Origin: Aphanomyces cochlioides
Lineage: Eukaryota; Oomycota; Saprolegniomycetes; Saprolegniales; Verrucalvaceae
Reading direction: 5' to 3'
Length of the DNA stretch: 64,000 bases
NCBI GenBank assembly: GCA_019828595.1
Contig: JAHQRK010000040.1
Location: 1 to 64,000 of the forward strand
Position numbers and translations under genes: made by a program
Part shown: positions 10,429 through 19,931 of the stretch, one piece after another
How the letters are laid out: every line of letters begins with the position of its first letter
How positions within the stretch are numbered: the stretch's first letter is position 1
The notes under the pieces: model-generated
What the model was told of the DNA's origin: nothing
The model's database searches: none
What the model saw: the letters and a program-made list of their open reading frames with translations, nothing else

Positions 10429-10902
10429 TTTTCATTGTAGTACTCTCCGTCGCCCATGCTCTTATCCATCACTTTGACAATAATACCTTGGTGGATCCAG
10501 TTTTCCTTGCGATTTGATCGGTCTTCTTCCTCATCAAGTCGTTGTCGCTTGCGCTGTTTTCAGCCATGATAGCATCCACAGCACTGCGCTTTCCACCTGT
10601 CTTTGCTTCATTTTCTCCTGGAGTTAGCGTCGAATCATCGTCAGCGCTAAATCGGCTTCTTTGACACTTCAGGGGCTTTCGACTTGGGCTCAAGACTTTT
10701 GATGTGCGTCTCCAGACGTGTGTGCTTTGAATCCATTCTCATCGCGGCACTGCTTGTTGCATACTTGACAATACCATCGTAGTTTTTGAAGCCCTTTCGA
10801 CTAGACATACAATCAGCGGCCTTTCATTCAATACAACGAGATAATTTATACCTTTTGCCGATTTGCAACAGCTTTTGCCGTCATAAAGTCATGCTTCGGC
10901 CT
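10406..10902 (-). pseudogene. KIN: KIN17 (Kin17 zinc-finger protein) pseudogene, unit 1
   Basis: KIN17 is a nuclear DNA/RNA-binding protein of replication, repair and splicing. Exon 1 reads PKHDFMTAKAVANRQK. A 51-nt intron (10801-10851, GTATAA...TCTAG) follows. Exon 2 reads SKGLQKLRWYCQVCNKQC and then the rest of the CxxC...H...H zinc finger (DENGFKAH...DAH), almost matching the conserved family N-terminus. The start codon position is AGG, so the ATG is lost. After the finger the frame shifts, the winged-helix middle domain is missing, and the sequence resumes with GGKRSAVDAIM and, in another frame, ENWIHQGIIVKVMDKSMGDG, the family C-terminal motif. It ends at the fold-back hairpin. Confidence 0.88.
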
Positions 10903-11452
10903 CTCGTCTTGTGTCCTTCCTCGGAATTTGTCTCATTGTGAATATTGGGAGCTATCCGGACAAAATACTTGACGTCAAGTTTACATTTAATGAAAGATTT
11001 TGTATAATATACAAGTCAAAGTATGATTCCTACTGCAGGTTTAGGGGTTGAAGGGGTTCAAGAAACAAGAATGCTGATGACCAGGACATTCGACATCTTG
11101 GCCGTGTAGCTGCAATATTGAGTGGCCTAGCGAGAGTCAAATACGTCTGCATGAAGACGTCAATGAATACAAACCATCGCACTGTCGCTTGCGAGCTAGA
11201 GTGCTATGAAATAACGAAATCAGATCTATGTGGCCTCCCAAACGTCAGCGCTTTGTCGGCGAAAAATCGGCTTTCTTTCATCTAGCAAATGTACGCAGCA
11301 CGCCATCTTGAAATGTGTCATCAGTTACTTATTAATGCTGTCTGAGCGCTCTCTTCTGTGTTCAAGAGGTTCTACTATCGAAAACATGAACGGCAGTCTG
11401 GGCAAATGGAACAAGAGATCGAGCATTGAGATATTCTATATTAGGATGCGGT
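10903..11452. other. Flank between KIN17 and CCDC146 3' ends, nothing coding recognised
   Basis: About 550 bp upstream of the KIN17 remnant and downstream of the CCDC146 stop. It includes CTATCCGGACAAA (about 10950), similar to the CCGG motifs of the dynein promoter. No conserved protein was recognised in either strand. It probably contains the KIN17 5' flank and the CCDC146 3' untranslated region. Confidence 0.4.
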
Positions 11453-13315
11453 TTAAATTTCAATGTCGCGGCGCTGTGGCGGTCGAATGTGGCGCATTGT
11501 TGATCCTGCCACGGTCGGTTTGAAAGGCGCTGCGTACCCGTACGGCTTTGGAATACCCAACTCGTCTGGAATGTAAGCATTTGGTCGTGGCTCGGCCGTC
11601 GTGCGTGTAATTTGTGACGAAAATGGTACTTGATTTGATGACATAGGTCTGCCGTCTTGTGCAATCCGCTGGGCTTCCCGACGGTACCATTCTTGTTCAC
11701 ATTTGGCATTGGGTGCATTTCCGTTTTCAAAATTCCACACAGCCTCTTCGTACTCAAGCTGTCGGTCATGTTTCTCCTGCTGAAGTTTCATCGACGTGGC
11801 TTGAAACATTGACAGCTCCGAGACAGTCGCCATCATTTTGCGCGTTGTGTCTTTGATTTTAACTTGGAATGTATTGACTTTCTTGGCCAGCTGAAGTGTA
11901 TCGCGGCTGCCATCCGATGCTTGTGCGCGCAGTTTGTCCGACAAATTCGTCACTTCCTCAAGAACAAGTTCCTTCTCCAGTAGCTGCTCCTTCTTGAGAT
12001 TATACCGCTCTTCCAACAAGGCCAATTTTGCACTCAACTGATCTTCGTCGGGGTCGTCTCCTCCCAGCGCACGCCACCTGTCGCCATTCTTCGGTGTTTC
12101 CAGGTCTCTGCACATCATGTCGGTGACGACTCGTTCTTGCTTGAGGACGTTTTGAATTTCCAACACTTTTGTGGCGTACTCTGGAACTCTTGGCACTTGT
12201 TTGCGCGTGATTTCAATTTGTCGCTCGACGTCCAAGAGTTTAATCTCAAGCATGCGGCGTTGCTTGGTGGGCGAGTCGCTCTTTTGTCAATGCTTTGTCT
12301 TTTGCGACGCTTTCATTGCGGAGAACTTCAACTTCGTTATGCAGGATTTTGATCTTTTCTTTCATTTCAGCAAGAGCTTGTGAACTCGCTTGGATCAAAT
12401 TGACATATTTGTTGCGTTCATTCTTGACAATGTCGTACAATGCGCTGAATTCCTTGAGGCGATTGCTTGTTTCATTGCATTTCTTGGCAATATCAAGGAT
12501 GACCAACTCTTTCATCTTGAGCTGTTGGTGGATTTCCTCTTCGTTGTCGACGGCCGTTGATGCTGCACGCGCCTTGATTTCACGCTGCGCACTCAGTAAA
12601 GCAATGATCTTTTGTTGCTTGCTTTCTTCTTGAACCCACTCGGCTAGCTCTGTCTCGAGTTGTTTCACGCGCGCTGTGAGTTGTTCCAGCTCCTCGACGC
12701 GGGTCTTCTCAACACCGTCCATTTTGAACATTCGTGCAATCAACACGTCAACATCCTGCTTCAGCTCGGCTTGTTCCGCGACGAGCTTTTTGTTCTCCGC
12801 GGCAATCGCTCGTAATTGATGCTCAGCATCGCTCACTTGCACTTGCATGTTTGGCAATAGACTCTTGGCACCATCGGCAACCATTTGTTTCTTCTTGAGA
12901 ACCTTCTTGAGTCTGTCAAATTCTTTCTGGATTGCACTCTGTCTCTCTGACTCGCCTCGAATCGTTGCATCAACATTGCGTTCGTCCATTTCAAGACGTA
13001 CTTTCTCTCCCAAGCGCATTGCATGGTTGTGCTTTTCCTCCGTGAGAAGCATATTGACATGGTTGACGTCGCGTTGGCGTTGGTCAATTGTACCCCGATG
13101 AACGTCGAGTTTGTGGTTAAGTTGTTTTTGGACCTCGTCTGCTTCTTTTCGCTTCTCTTCCTGCGTAGCCAAAGCTGCGTCGACCTCAGCAAGTCGAGCT
13201 TTGATACGCTTGAGCTCGCCCTCGAGGTTTCAATTGCTTTGGCTTCGACATCATTTTGCTTGCCGATTCTATCCGGGTCTCCCTTTATTTTCATGAGAAT
13301 CTTTTTCTCTGCTGC
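11453..13315 (-). pseudogene. CCDC146: CCDC146/MBO2 pseudogene, unit 1
   Basis: This truncated copy of the native gene at 52425-55199 retains the coiled coil from about codon 203 to the stop (TAA at 11453-11455) and the C-terminal signature PNAYIPDELGIPKPYG...APFKP. The first ~202 codons are replaced by THOC2 sequence at 13315. A 305-bp deletion at about 12262 (native about 53235-53540, junction in a shared GGT) and a 1-nt deletion near 13231 shift the frame. The 3' half is almost identical to the native gene, whereas 12900-13300 is clearly more diverged. Confidence 0.95.
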
Positions 13316-14778
13316 TTTCAGAAATTGCGTGGGGAAATCACCAAGCTAGCAAGCAAAATCTCCTTGCCCTCATCGGTTCGATCATCCCCTTGTTTTATTT
13401 CGTCACACGTCGCTCGTATTATAGGTTTATTCGATCTAGACCCTAATCGTGTCTTGGACCTAGTCTTGGATGCATACGAAATGCACTATACGAAGGACTG
13501 CTTCATGGAATTGCTCACAGAATTCAAAGTCGATGGGATTGTGCACGTTCTTGGCTTCAGAGTTCAATATTATTCGCGATACAACCTTGCAGCTCCTCGC
13601 TCGTTGTATCGGCTGGCAGCCACAATCATTTAGAATGAGCTTCTCTCATTACACCTGCTTTATCCTCATTTGTCTCCTAAGAAAGAAGATATTGTCGCTT
13701 CGGCTGACCAAGAGCGCTTGGATATGATCCAGGCTGCAAAGTCTTTTGGCAAAGTCAATCTAAATGCCAAAAAGGATGAAGATGACGCTGACTCTAGCGA
13801 AAAACCAAAAACACAAGATTCAAACCAAGTGCATGGGCTCACCATTGGCTTGCTTGAAATCGGATCCACCCAACAAGGCTTTGATCTCATCATTGACTGG
13901 TTCATAGCTCGCAACGTTAACCCTCTTCAGTACCGCCCATTGACTTTGCAAGTGTGTCGCTTCATACACGAGTTTATTGATGAATTTTACCTACCATTTT
14001 CTCTCAAGAAGCTAGGCCTAGCAAAGTCAAAAGAAAATACCGCGGCCTCGAGTGATAGCCGCAGTCCGTACATTCGACGAGTTTCTAGCGCAAGTGCTGC
14101 CCAAATTATACCTTTTGGGTCCTCACTTGTGTCATTACCAGTTTTTGAGGACTAAATTGAAGAGGCCGTGGATTCTCTCATCTCAACGTGCTTTTTGCCC
14201 GCCTTGTCACTCCATCAATGCTGTCCGCATCTTGTCCACAAAATGTGGGATTTGCTCAAAAACTATTCGTGCCAAAAGCGCTACCTCTTTTATCAATTGT
14301 GGTAGAACAATACAAGTCTACCCGGGAATGGAATTGATGCTCATACAAGCCCAATCTGCTCGAGCTACGCGTAAAATCATGCGCCGGCTTACCGCTGATA
14401 AGACCAAACCAACCGGCCCTCTGCTGACTCATGTTGCGCACGCAACCCGCTGGTGGCATTCCGCACGATAATGCAGCAACTGCAATCTTACGAAAACTTG
14501 ATCCAACCGGTCGTGGAATCACTGAAGTATATATCCCCTTTATTATCCTACGTGCTGATTTCACAGCTCAGCCGTCCCCGAAAAACATTCAAAGCTGACG
14601 GTCAAAACGTATCATTGTGGCTGTCATCTCTTGCAAGCTTTTCTGGGAGTCTCTATCGCAATTATCCCACCGTGTAGTTGGGGGCTTTGCTTTCTTTCTT
14701 ATTTCAGCGGCTAAGTCAATTGGAAAGTGGCGAGTTAATCGTCCTCAGCGAGCTTTTGACCCAAATGGGTAATAATTT
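13316..14778 (+). pseudogene. THOC2: THOC2 (THO complex subunit 2) pseudogene, unit 1
   Basis: THOC2 is the scaffold of the THO/TREX complex that couples transcription to mRNA export. The plus strand reads through conserved THOC2 segments in order: GLFDLDPNRVLDLVLDAYE (about 13420-13480), SLYRLAA, YLLGPHLCH, IMRRLTADKTKPTG, YENLIQPVVESLKYIS and VSLWLSSLASFSGSLYRNYP. This matches roughly residues 270-640 of the human protein. Both termini are missing. In-frame TAG codons occur at about 13631 and 14675, and at least two frameshifts lie between 14045 and 14470. The fragment begins just after TTTCAG, which looks like an intron acceptor, and ends at palindrome P2. Confidence 0.92.
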
Positions 14779-14816
14779 GGCTGGCTTGGGCATGTCCGAG
14801 TTCACCTATCGATGTT

Positions 14817-15160
14817 TTTGCGACAACAGCGCTTGGTACTCCAACTCTTTGACCTGGAGTTGCAGCCGAGACATTTCGCGCTGGTGTTCTAGCTCTCGAT
14901 TGGCCGCCACAACCTGCTGCTTGGAAGCTGCAAGCTGTTTTGCCATCACTTGCCTGCTGGCGGCATCGAGCAGTTCCGCAATGCGCCGTCATACTTGAGG
15001 CTATTCTCGAGCATCTTCCTCTCAATGTCTTTGACTTGTTATCAGAGATGAGCGAATGCTCGGCGAGACTGCCATTGTATTTGTCGGTAACTTTGCGCAT
15101 GTGCCCATGGATAGTATTGCAGCCCTCACCATCGAGTAGATCCTTGCGCGCGCGACTCAA
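14817..15160 (-). pseudogene. MSV199/T5orf172-family C-terminal helical piece, P2 left arm
   Basis: The minus strand reads LLDGEGCNTIHGHMRKVTDKY, shortly followed by a coiled-coil tail of the family (MAKQLAASKQQVVAANREL, LQLQVKELEYQALLSQKHR) with a frameshift between them. The first part parallels LLDGEGCNTIRGHMRKVADKY of P1, so P1 and P2 carry related but distinct family members. The nuclease domain itself is absent here. The mirror copy is at 15484-15839 on the plus strand, where the tail ends at a TAG. Confidence 0.68.
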
Positions 15161-15163
15161 TCG

Positions 15164-15301
15164 ATGCTCCCAACTGCGCCGCCCATCATCAAGGACGCCG
15201 ACCTCAAGTTCTTTGTCGACGGAGACGGGAAGGCCTACAATGTAGAAATGCGTCGCAAGCGGACACTACAAGACATCCTTTTCAAAGCCAAGGATGTTGG
15301 T
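15164..15301 (+). pseudogene. MSV199-like N-terminal piece, P2 left arm
   Basis: It reads from ATG-like LPTAPPIIKDADLKFFVDGD through AYNVEMR to LFKAKDVG. The pattern FF.D.DGK..(N/E)VE.R......ILFK(A/V)KDV is that of MSV199 domains from large DNA virus proteins, which normally sit upstream of a T5orf172 domain. The piece is inverted relative to the C-terminal piece beside it, so an internal inversion and deletion removed the middle of the gene. It then runs into the palindrome loop. Confidence 0.62.
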
Positions 15302-15480
15302 TCCTTGAGTGTGCGGACGATATTGTCGCTTCCAAAGACCGTACCAACATCCTTGGCTTTGAAAAGGATGTCTTGTAGTGTCCGCTTGCGACGCATTTCT
15401 ACATTGTAGGCCTTCCCGTCTCCGTCGACAAAGAACTTGAGGTCGGCGTCCTTGATGATGGGCGGCGCAGTTGGGAGCAT
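15302..15480 (-). pseudogene. MSV199-like N-terminal piece, P2 right arm plus loop
   Basis: This is the minus-strand mirror of the preceding piece. It extends about 14 residues further through the loop (TVFGSDNIVRTLKE), which continues the MSV199-like pattern KDV..(V/A)F....I...L. The right-arm reading is therefore the longer original and the left arm its inverted copy. Beyond the loop it reads into antisense of the left arm. Confidence 0.6.
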
Positions 15481-15483
15481 CGA

Positions 15484-15839
15484 TTGAGTCGCGCGCGCAA
15501 GGATCTACTCGATGGTGAGGGCTGCAATACTATCCATGGGCACATGCGCAAAGTTACCGACAAATACAATGGCAGTCTCGCCGAGCATTCGCTCATCTCT
15601 GATAACAAGTCAAAGACATTGAGAGGAAGATGCTCGAGAATAGCCTCAAGTATGATGGCGCATTGCGGAAACTGCTCGATGCCGTCAGCAGGCAAGTGAT
15701 GGCAAAACAGCTTGCAGCTTCCAAGCAGCAGGTTGTGGCGGCCAATCGAGAGCTAGAACACCAGCGCGAAATGTCTCGGCTGCAACTCCAGGTCAAAGAG
15801 TTGGAGTACCAAGCGCTGTTGTCGCAAAAACATCGATAG
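15484..15839 (+). pseudogene. MSV199/T5orf172-family C-terminal helical piece, P2 right arm
   Basis: Plus-strand mirror of 14817-15160. It contains LLDGEGCNTIHGHMRKVTDKY and, after a frameshift near 15610, MLENSLKYDGALRKLLDAV and the coiled-coil tail ending QKHR and TAG at 15837-15839. One extra A near 15668 relative to the left arm and to the unit 2 copy is in-frame with the tail reading. It is a carboxyl-terminal remnant without a nuclease core. Confidence 0.66.
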
Positions 15840-15913
15840 GTGAACTCGGACATGCCCAAGGCCAGCCATAATGGTACACTGTACAACGATCCACGGCAAG
15901 CGGTGCGTGACAA

Positions 15914-15965
15914 GAAAGTGTATGTGTAGTAGTAACAAGGAATCTACTACTACACATACACTTTC
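15914..15965. repeat. Perfect fold-back hairpin at the truncated end of sacsin (unit 1)
   Basis: Two 21-nt arms (15914-15934 and 15945-15965) are perfectly complementary around a 10-nt loop; the core is AAGTGTATGTGTAGTAG. The right arm belongs to the sacsin block and the left arm is its inverted copy at the junction with the P2 side. The structure parallels the KIN17 fold-back at 10391-10428. Confidence 0.88.
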
Positions 15966-18900
15966 GTGACACCATAATATAAGCAGGAATTTCGTCGTTC
16001 TGCTCGCCACACTTCTTGCTCTCGCCATTGCGCTTGCGACCGCACATGTGCGCTTCGAGCAAGGCAAGTAGTGGTAGAGTCGTTGATACGTCCTCTCATT
16101 TTATGCTGAACACCCGAAACCACTGCATGGACGAGCGAACTGGAATCTCTTGGAGCTACGAATAACACATTGGCCTCTGAATCGACGTAGAAAAGACGAG
16201 ATTGAGCTCCACTTTTCGTAATATCAATGCCATTAGAAAGAAAAAAGCGAGTAGGGATATCGCGAACACAGCGGATTGTGAATGTACTCCAAAGTGATAC
16301 GTCGATAGTTTCTCCCGGAGATTGGCATTCAATAATCTGGTGAAGTCCGTCAATAAATCTTGTGATTGGAGTCTTTGTGTTAGTTTTCTGGCATCTAGAT
16401 TTCATCAACAAAACCTGGGGCCAACACTTCGCGAACAACAGTGCTTAGCTTTGGAGTTTGCGATCGAAGACAAAGTGGTCCACTTAGACTCGGATGCGCG
16501 ACTTCAATTCGCTGTGAGTCAATATCTTGCATGATCCAAGGAGCATCATTGTACACGCAGGCTTCAAGACTTGACAGTTTATTGTCGAATGTTGGAGTAC
16601 TATATAAGGATTGGACGCATCCAAAAGTTTGAGTACTTTCACTACTGATTTCATATAAGTTAAGGAAAGGACATTCTGTCTGGTGTTCCCTCAGCACATT
16701 CGCATAATCCCGGACATGAGATGCATCTTTGGTTCCAAGACGTCGGATTAGTTCATCGTTGGCTCCAAATACTCGAGGTACCTCGATAAAAAAAGGGGTC
16801 AAATTACCTTTCAGTCGAAAGTATGGACGATTTGCTTTAACAAGACTGGCACCAAGTGGAATCGATGGTATATCAAATTGCTCGACATGCGAAATAAAGT
16901 ACTCGTGCAGTAGCATCACAATCTTCCTCATTCTTTGGTGATAGACGTGAAGTGGTTTTCGAAACATGATTTTGCACAAAATAGGAACGTTTCCATAGAA
17001 ACATCGGTTGGCATACCAATACTTGTCAATATTTCAAGCCAATTATCAGAAGAATAAGGTGGCTGGGGAAAGTACTCGGGTGACTTCGCAAATATTGCAC
17101 TCAAAGAGAATTTCGAGGATCCATGAACATGTTTGCACAAATGTAGGCACCATGTGCGCAAGGAAATAGCGGCGATTGCTTTAAAAAGGAAATTAATTCC
17201 ACCTTGTCATGCACGGTGGACTACTTTTTCTTGATCATTTCTAGAATTTCATGTCTCTCGGCGGAACCGATCGCACTCTGAAACTGTGGGATTACGAATT
17301 GCATTAACAACCGGGCCTCACTCAACACTTCCACATTTAACTCTTCGTAGAATGACACGAGAATTGGAGCATCCACTCGAATAAAAGACGATTTAGCTCT
17401 GTCGGATAAAAGACTAGGAAATGAAGCAATATCGTTGACTAATATGTAGTAAGTGCATTCGCTCAAACATATGTGACAGTAATCGCGGAAATAAGGGTAG
17501 CTTTCGAATCTGGTCAATTTGATTGCGATTGTATCGACCGTACTTGCTCACTCGTCCTGAAACAAAACTGAACGATATCATTTTTTTCGATTGAACTCCA
17601 TGTCAAGGCATCCTAAATTATCAAAGCGGGTCTCTTCAACAGAATAAATCATAGCTTCAGCGTGGGAAAAATAGGCTAATTCAAGAAGTGGGGCTTGAAT
17701 CTTTATCAATATGTGAAATATCGTATCTTTGTCCAAGTTGTTTTCAAATATCGATGATCCAGCAGTGTCCATATTTATATCATCTGGATAGGTAACTTCA
17801 GCTAACTTGTTGCCATCGTTGATCTTTTCGGCAGAGTCAAAGTTGTCCTCCTCGTAGAATTCTAATTAATGCTTGGCACGACACTCAATTTATGCGACTC
17901 TCCCGCTCCTGAGATAAAAATCTATCATTTTCGGCTGCATAGTCTTGCTGCAGAAGAGTCTGAAGCTCGTGCGCAAGTAGTATACAATTCCATAAGCAGA
18001 TCACTCGCTCAATGTGTCGACAGCACATGTGTTCTTTGGAAGAATAAAGTGGCAGCAAGAGCCAAGAATAAAATATGGACACCTGTGACGGAGGCACTTC
18101 TTTCCAAAATCGTACCATCCATAAGCCATCGATAATATCTTCATCCCATCGTATGATCTTTTGATGTTTCCAAGACTTGGGTAATTGGTTGTCAAGAGCC
18201 TGAGATAAGAGTTGAAAAGCGAACATTTGAGCTCCAAGAGCTGAAACATATTTCGGATCTTGCAACGACGTTGACATTGTGCGTGTAAAGTCCAAACTTA
18301 AAAATCTTGAGACCATTCGTGGCAATAATAATTGCTGATCAATTCTGGCAAAAATGTATTTCTCCATGAATATATGGTGGCCATATGGAATAACATCAAC
18401 ACTTCCAGCTGACAAAGCTAAAAGGGGCAATCCAGACAAATCAGCAAACGTATTTGAATTCAGGTTCCTCATGCAGTACTGCAAGAATGGGATACAAAGA
18501 CAGCTGTGTATTGTTGAAATATGCACACGTTTGAGATAATTGCAAAGTATGCGAGGATGCAACGTTTGAGGCTTAAATAACGTGAGACATCCATCCACGA
18601 CGTTCTTGGGTAATCGAAACATGGGAAAATGTAGTTGGAATAACGAGGCAACTTGAACGTGCATTGATTGTGTCTCCATCAAATAAACTTCATGAATTTT
18701 TCGTAAAGAGAAGTCACTCCAACGAAACAGGCTGTGCGACTGTAATTTAGGGGTAAATAAGTCGCTGTACGAGAGAACCAAAAGAGTGTCTCGATTTCTT
18801 TTAGCTTGGCCAACATACATACAAAAAACTTGGTCATCATCTAAACAATTTTAAACAGTATAGTTGGCGAGTTCAAAATGCTTCATGGTTAGTAGCAAAT

Positions 18901-19766
18901 CTACATAAGCTGCAATAACAGCATCCTCGAGTAATATTTGATTCCATATCTCCCTGGATCAACATGAGGACAAAATGCGCCGAAAATTTTCTTGAGATGA
19001 TTCCAATATGTTATCCCTTTCATTGGTAAATCTAAATCGGATAAAAGCAAGAAACCACCATTTATATGCACAGGAAGTCCCGTCCATAAGTCGGCTGGAA
19101 GAGTGCAAAAAAGCTGACCATTCACTGGGGGAGCTATGTCATCGTTTTTCTTGATCACACTGGCAACACTTATGTGAGGAACTACATTTTGCATTGTCTT
19201 CGCCAATTCTAAAGTGCGTCCCATCGCAAGGTTGCTGGAAACCAACCACTTTTCAACGGCAACTGCATTGTTTGTTTCGATCTTTACATCACAATAATTT
19301 ATTGTTAAAGTCTCCTTTGGTGCCCGTCTGAAAAGAGTGGTGAATTGAAATGTTGGTTTCTTCTTCCATTCAGCATCTTGTAGAGCTTTCTTCTTTCAGC
19401 TAAAATGTTCGGAGCATCTTGCAAATGAACGTCTACGATGGTATCGCTACTCTGATCCATGCCCAAGGCTCCATAATGAAGTGCACGATAAATATTGCGT
19501 AAAAACCACTGAAGATGGCGCAAATTTCGAAAATGAGGCTTGAAGGCTGCGAAGAAACTCTTTGTCAAAATGGGCAATTCAGGAAAATGCTCGCTTGTAT
19601 ATTTTCTAATGGGACATCGCAATATTGTTCCTTTGACGTTTGCACCACGGGTATATTTGGTGCAAGTGGTAGGCAACAAAATGGAAGTATTTGGTCGAAG
19701 TAAATTTGAAATTCGTTTGAATTCACTGCATAGCATACTGCCCCAACACTGTCCAGATACACACCA
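15945..19766 (-). pseudogene. Sacsin-like pseudogene, longest copy (A1)
   Basis: About 3.8 kb of sacsin-like coding sequence, read from 19766 down to 15945 in broken frames. In protein order: GTILRCPIR (19605-19631); GLPVHINGGF and YWN (about 19050-19080); a 311-codon open stretch (18820-17885) with ISTIHSCLCIPFLQYCMR and GLPLLAL; and a 194-codon stretch (16979-16395) with YSTPTFDNKLSSLEACVYND and APWI, the family's 'Y.P......L..C.YNDAPW' signature; then 16438-15950. Stops and frameshifts separate these pieces. A 30-bp deletion at about 17595 is absent from A2 and A3. It ends at the fold-back hairpin. Confidence 0.8.
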
Positions 19767-19931
19767 CTTGTGCGGCTCTTCTCGCTCATTTTTTGCTGTA
19801 AGTCCTCGACTTTTTTGTCAATAGTGAGCAAACGCTCGGCGAGGCTATCATTGTATTTGTCGGCAACTTTGCGCATGTGCCCACGGATAGTATTGCAGCC
19901 CTCACCATCGAGTAGGAGCAACCCTTGTGAT
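19767..19931 (-). pseudogene. T5orf172-family tail remnant between sacsin copies A1 and A2
   Basis: 165 bp identical to the outer part of the P1 left arm (1697-1861): the reading LLLDGEGCNTIRGHMRKVADK and its helical tail. The nuclease core and the mirror arm are gone. It is joined at TTGTGAT/CTCGTCC directly to the next sacsin copy, so the tandem duplication broke inside the palindrome arm. Confidence 0.85.

Larger units (their letters stand above)
14779..15867. repeat. Palindrome P2, copy a (MSV199/T5orf172-type gene arms)
   Basis: Near-perfect inverted repeat: left arm 14779-15301, right arm 15343-15867, loop 15302-15342 (41 nt). The right arm has one extra A near 15668 and one extra G near 15860. 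Each arm holds two head-to-head pieces of one gene family: an MSV199-like amino-terminal piece pointing to the centre and a helical carboxyl-terminal piece pointing outward. The palindrome joins the truncated THOC2 pseudogene (left) to the sacsin block (right). The loop is unique sequence that continues the MSV199-like reading frame on the minus strand. Confidence 0.93.

Noticed and set aside
10391..10440. Bacterial-type intrinsic terminator (GC stem followed by TTTT)
   Set aside because: The setting is eukaryotic, and one arm is KIN17 coding sequence with the other its inverted copy, so it is a rearrangement scar. Viral hairpin-type polyadenylation was considered but has no other support.
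13629..14677. Reassigned TAG stop codon, because THOC2 reads through two in-frame TAGs
   Set aside because: The fragment also has frameshifts and both ends missing, so it is a pseudogene; the intact dynein and CCDC146 frames show no in-frame TAG.
14779..15867. Integrated large DNA virus genome
   Set aside because: Only one gene family of viral type is visible and no capsid, polymerase or packaging gene; a domesticated or mobile gene family is enough to explain it.
16080..17220. Separate small genes within the sacsin block
   Set aside because: Pieces such as 16395-16979 and 15950-16438 follow each other in sacsin protein order across frameshifts, so they are parts of one broken gene.
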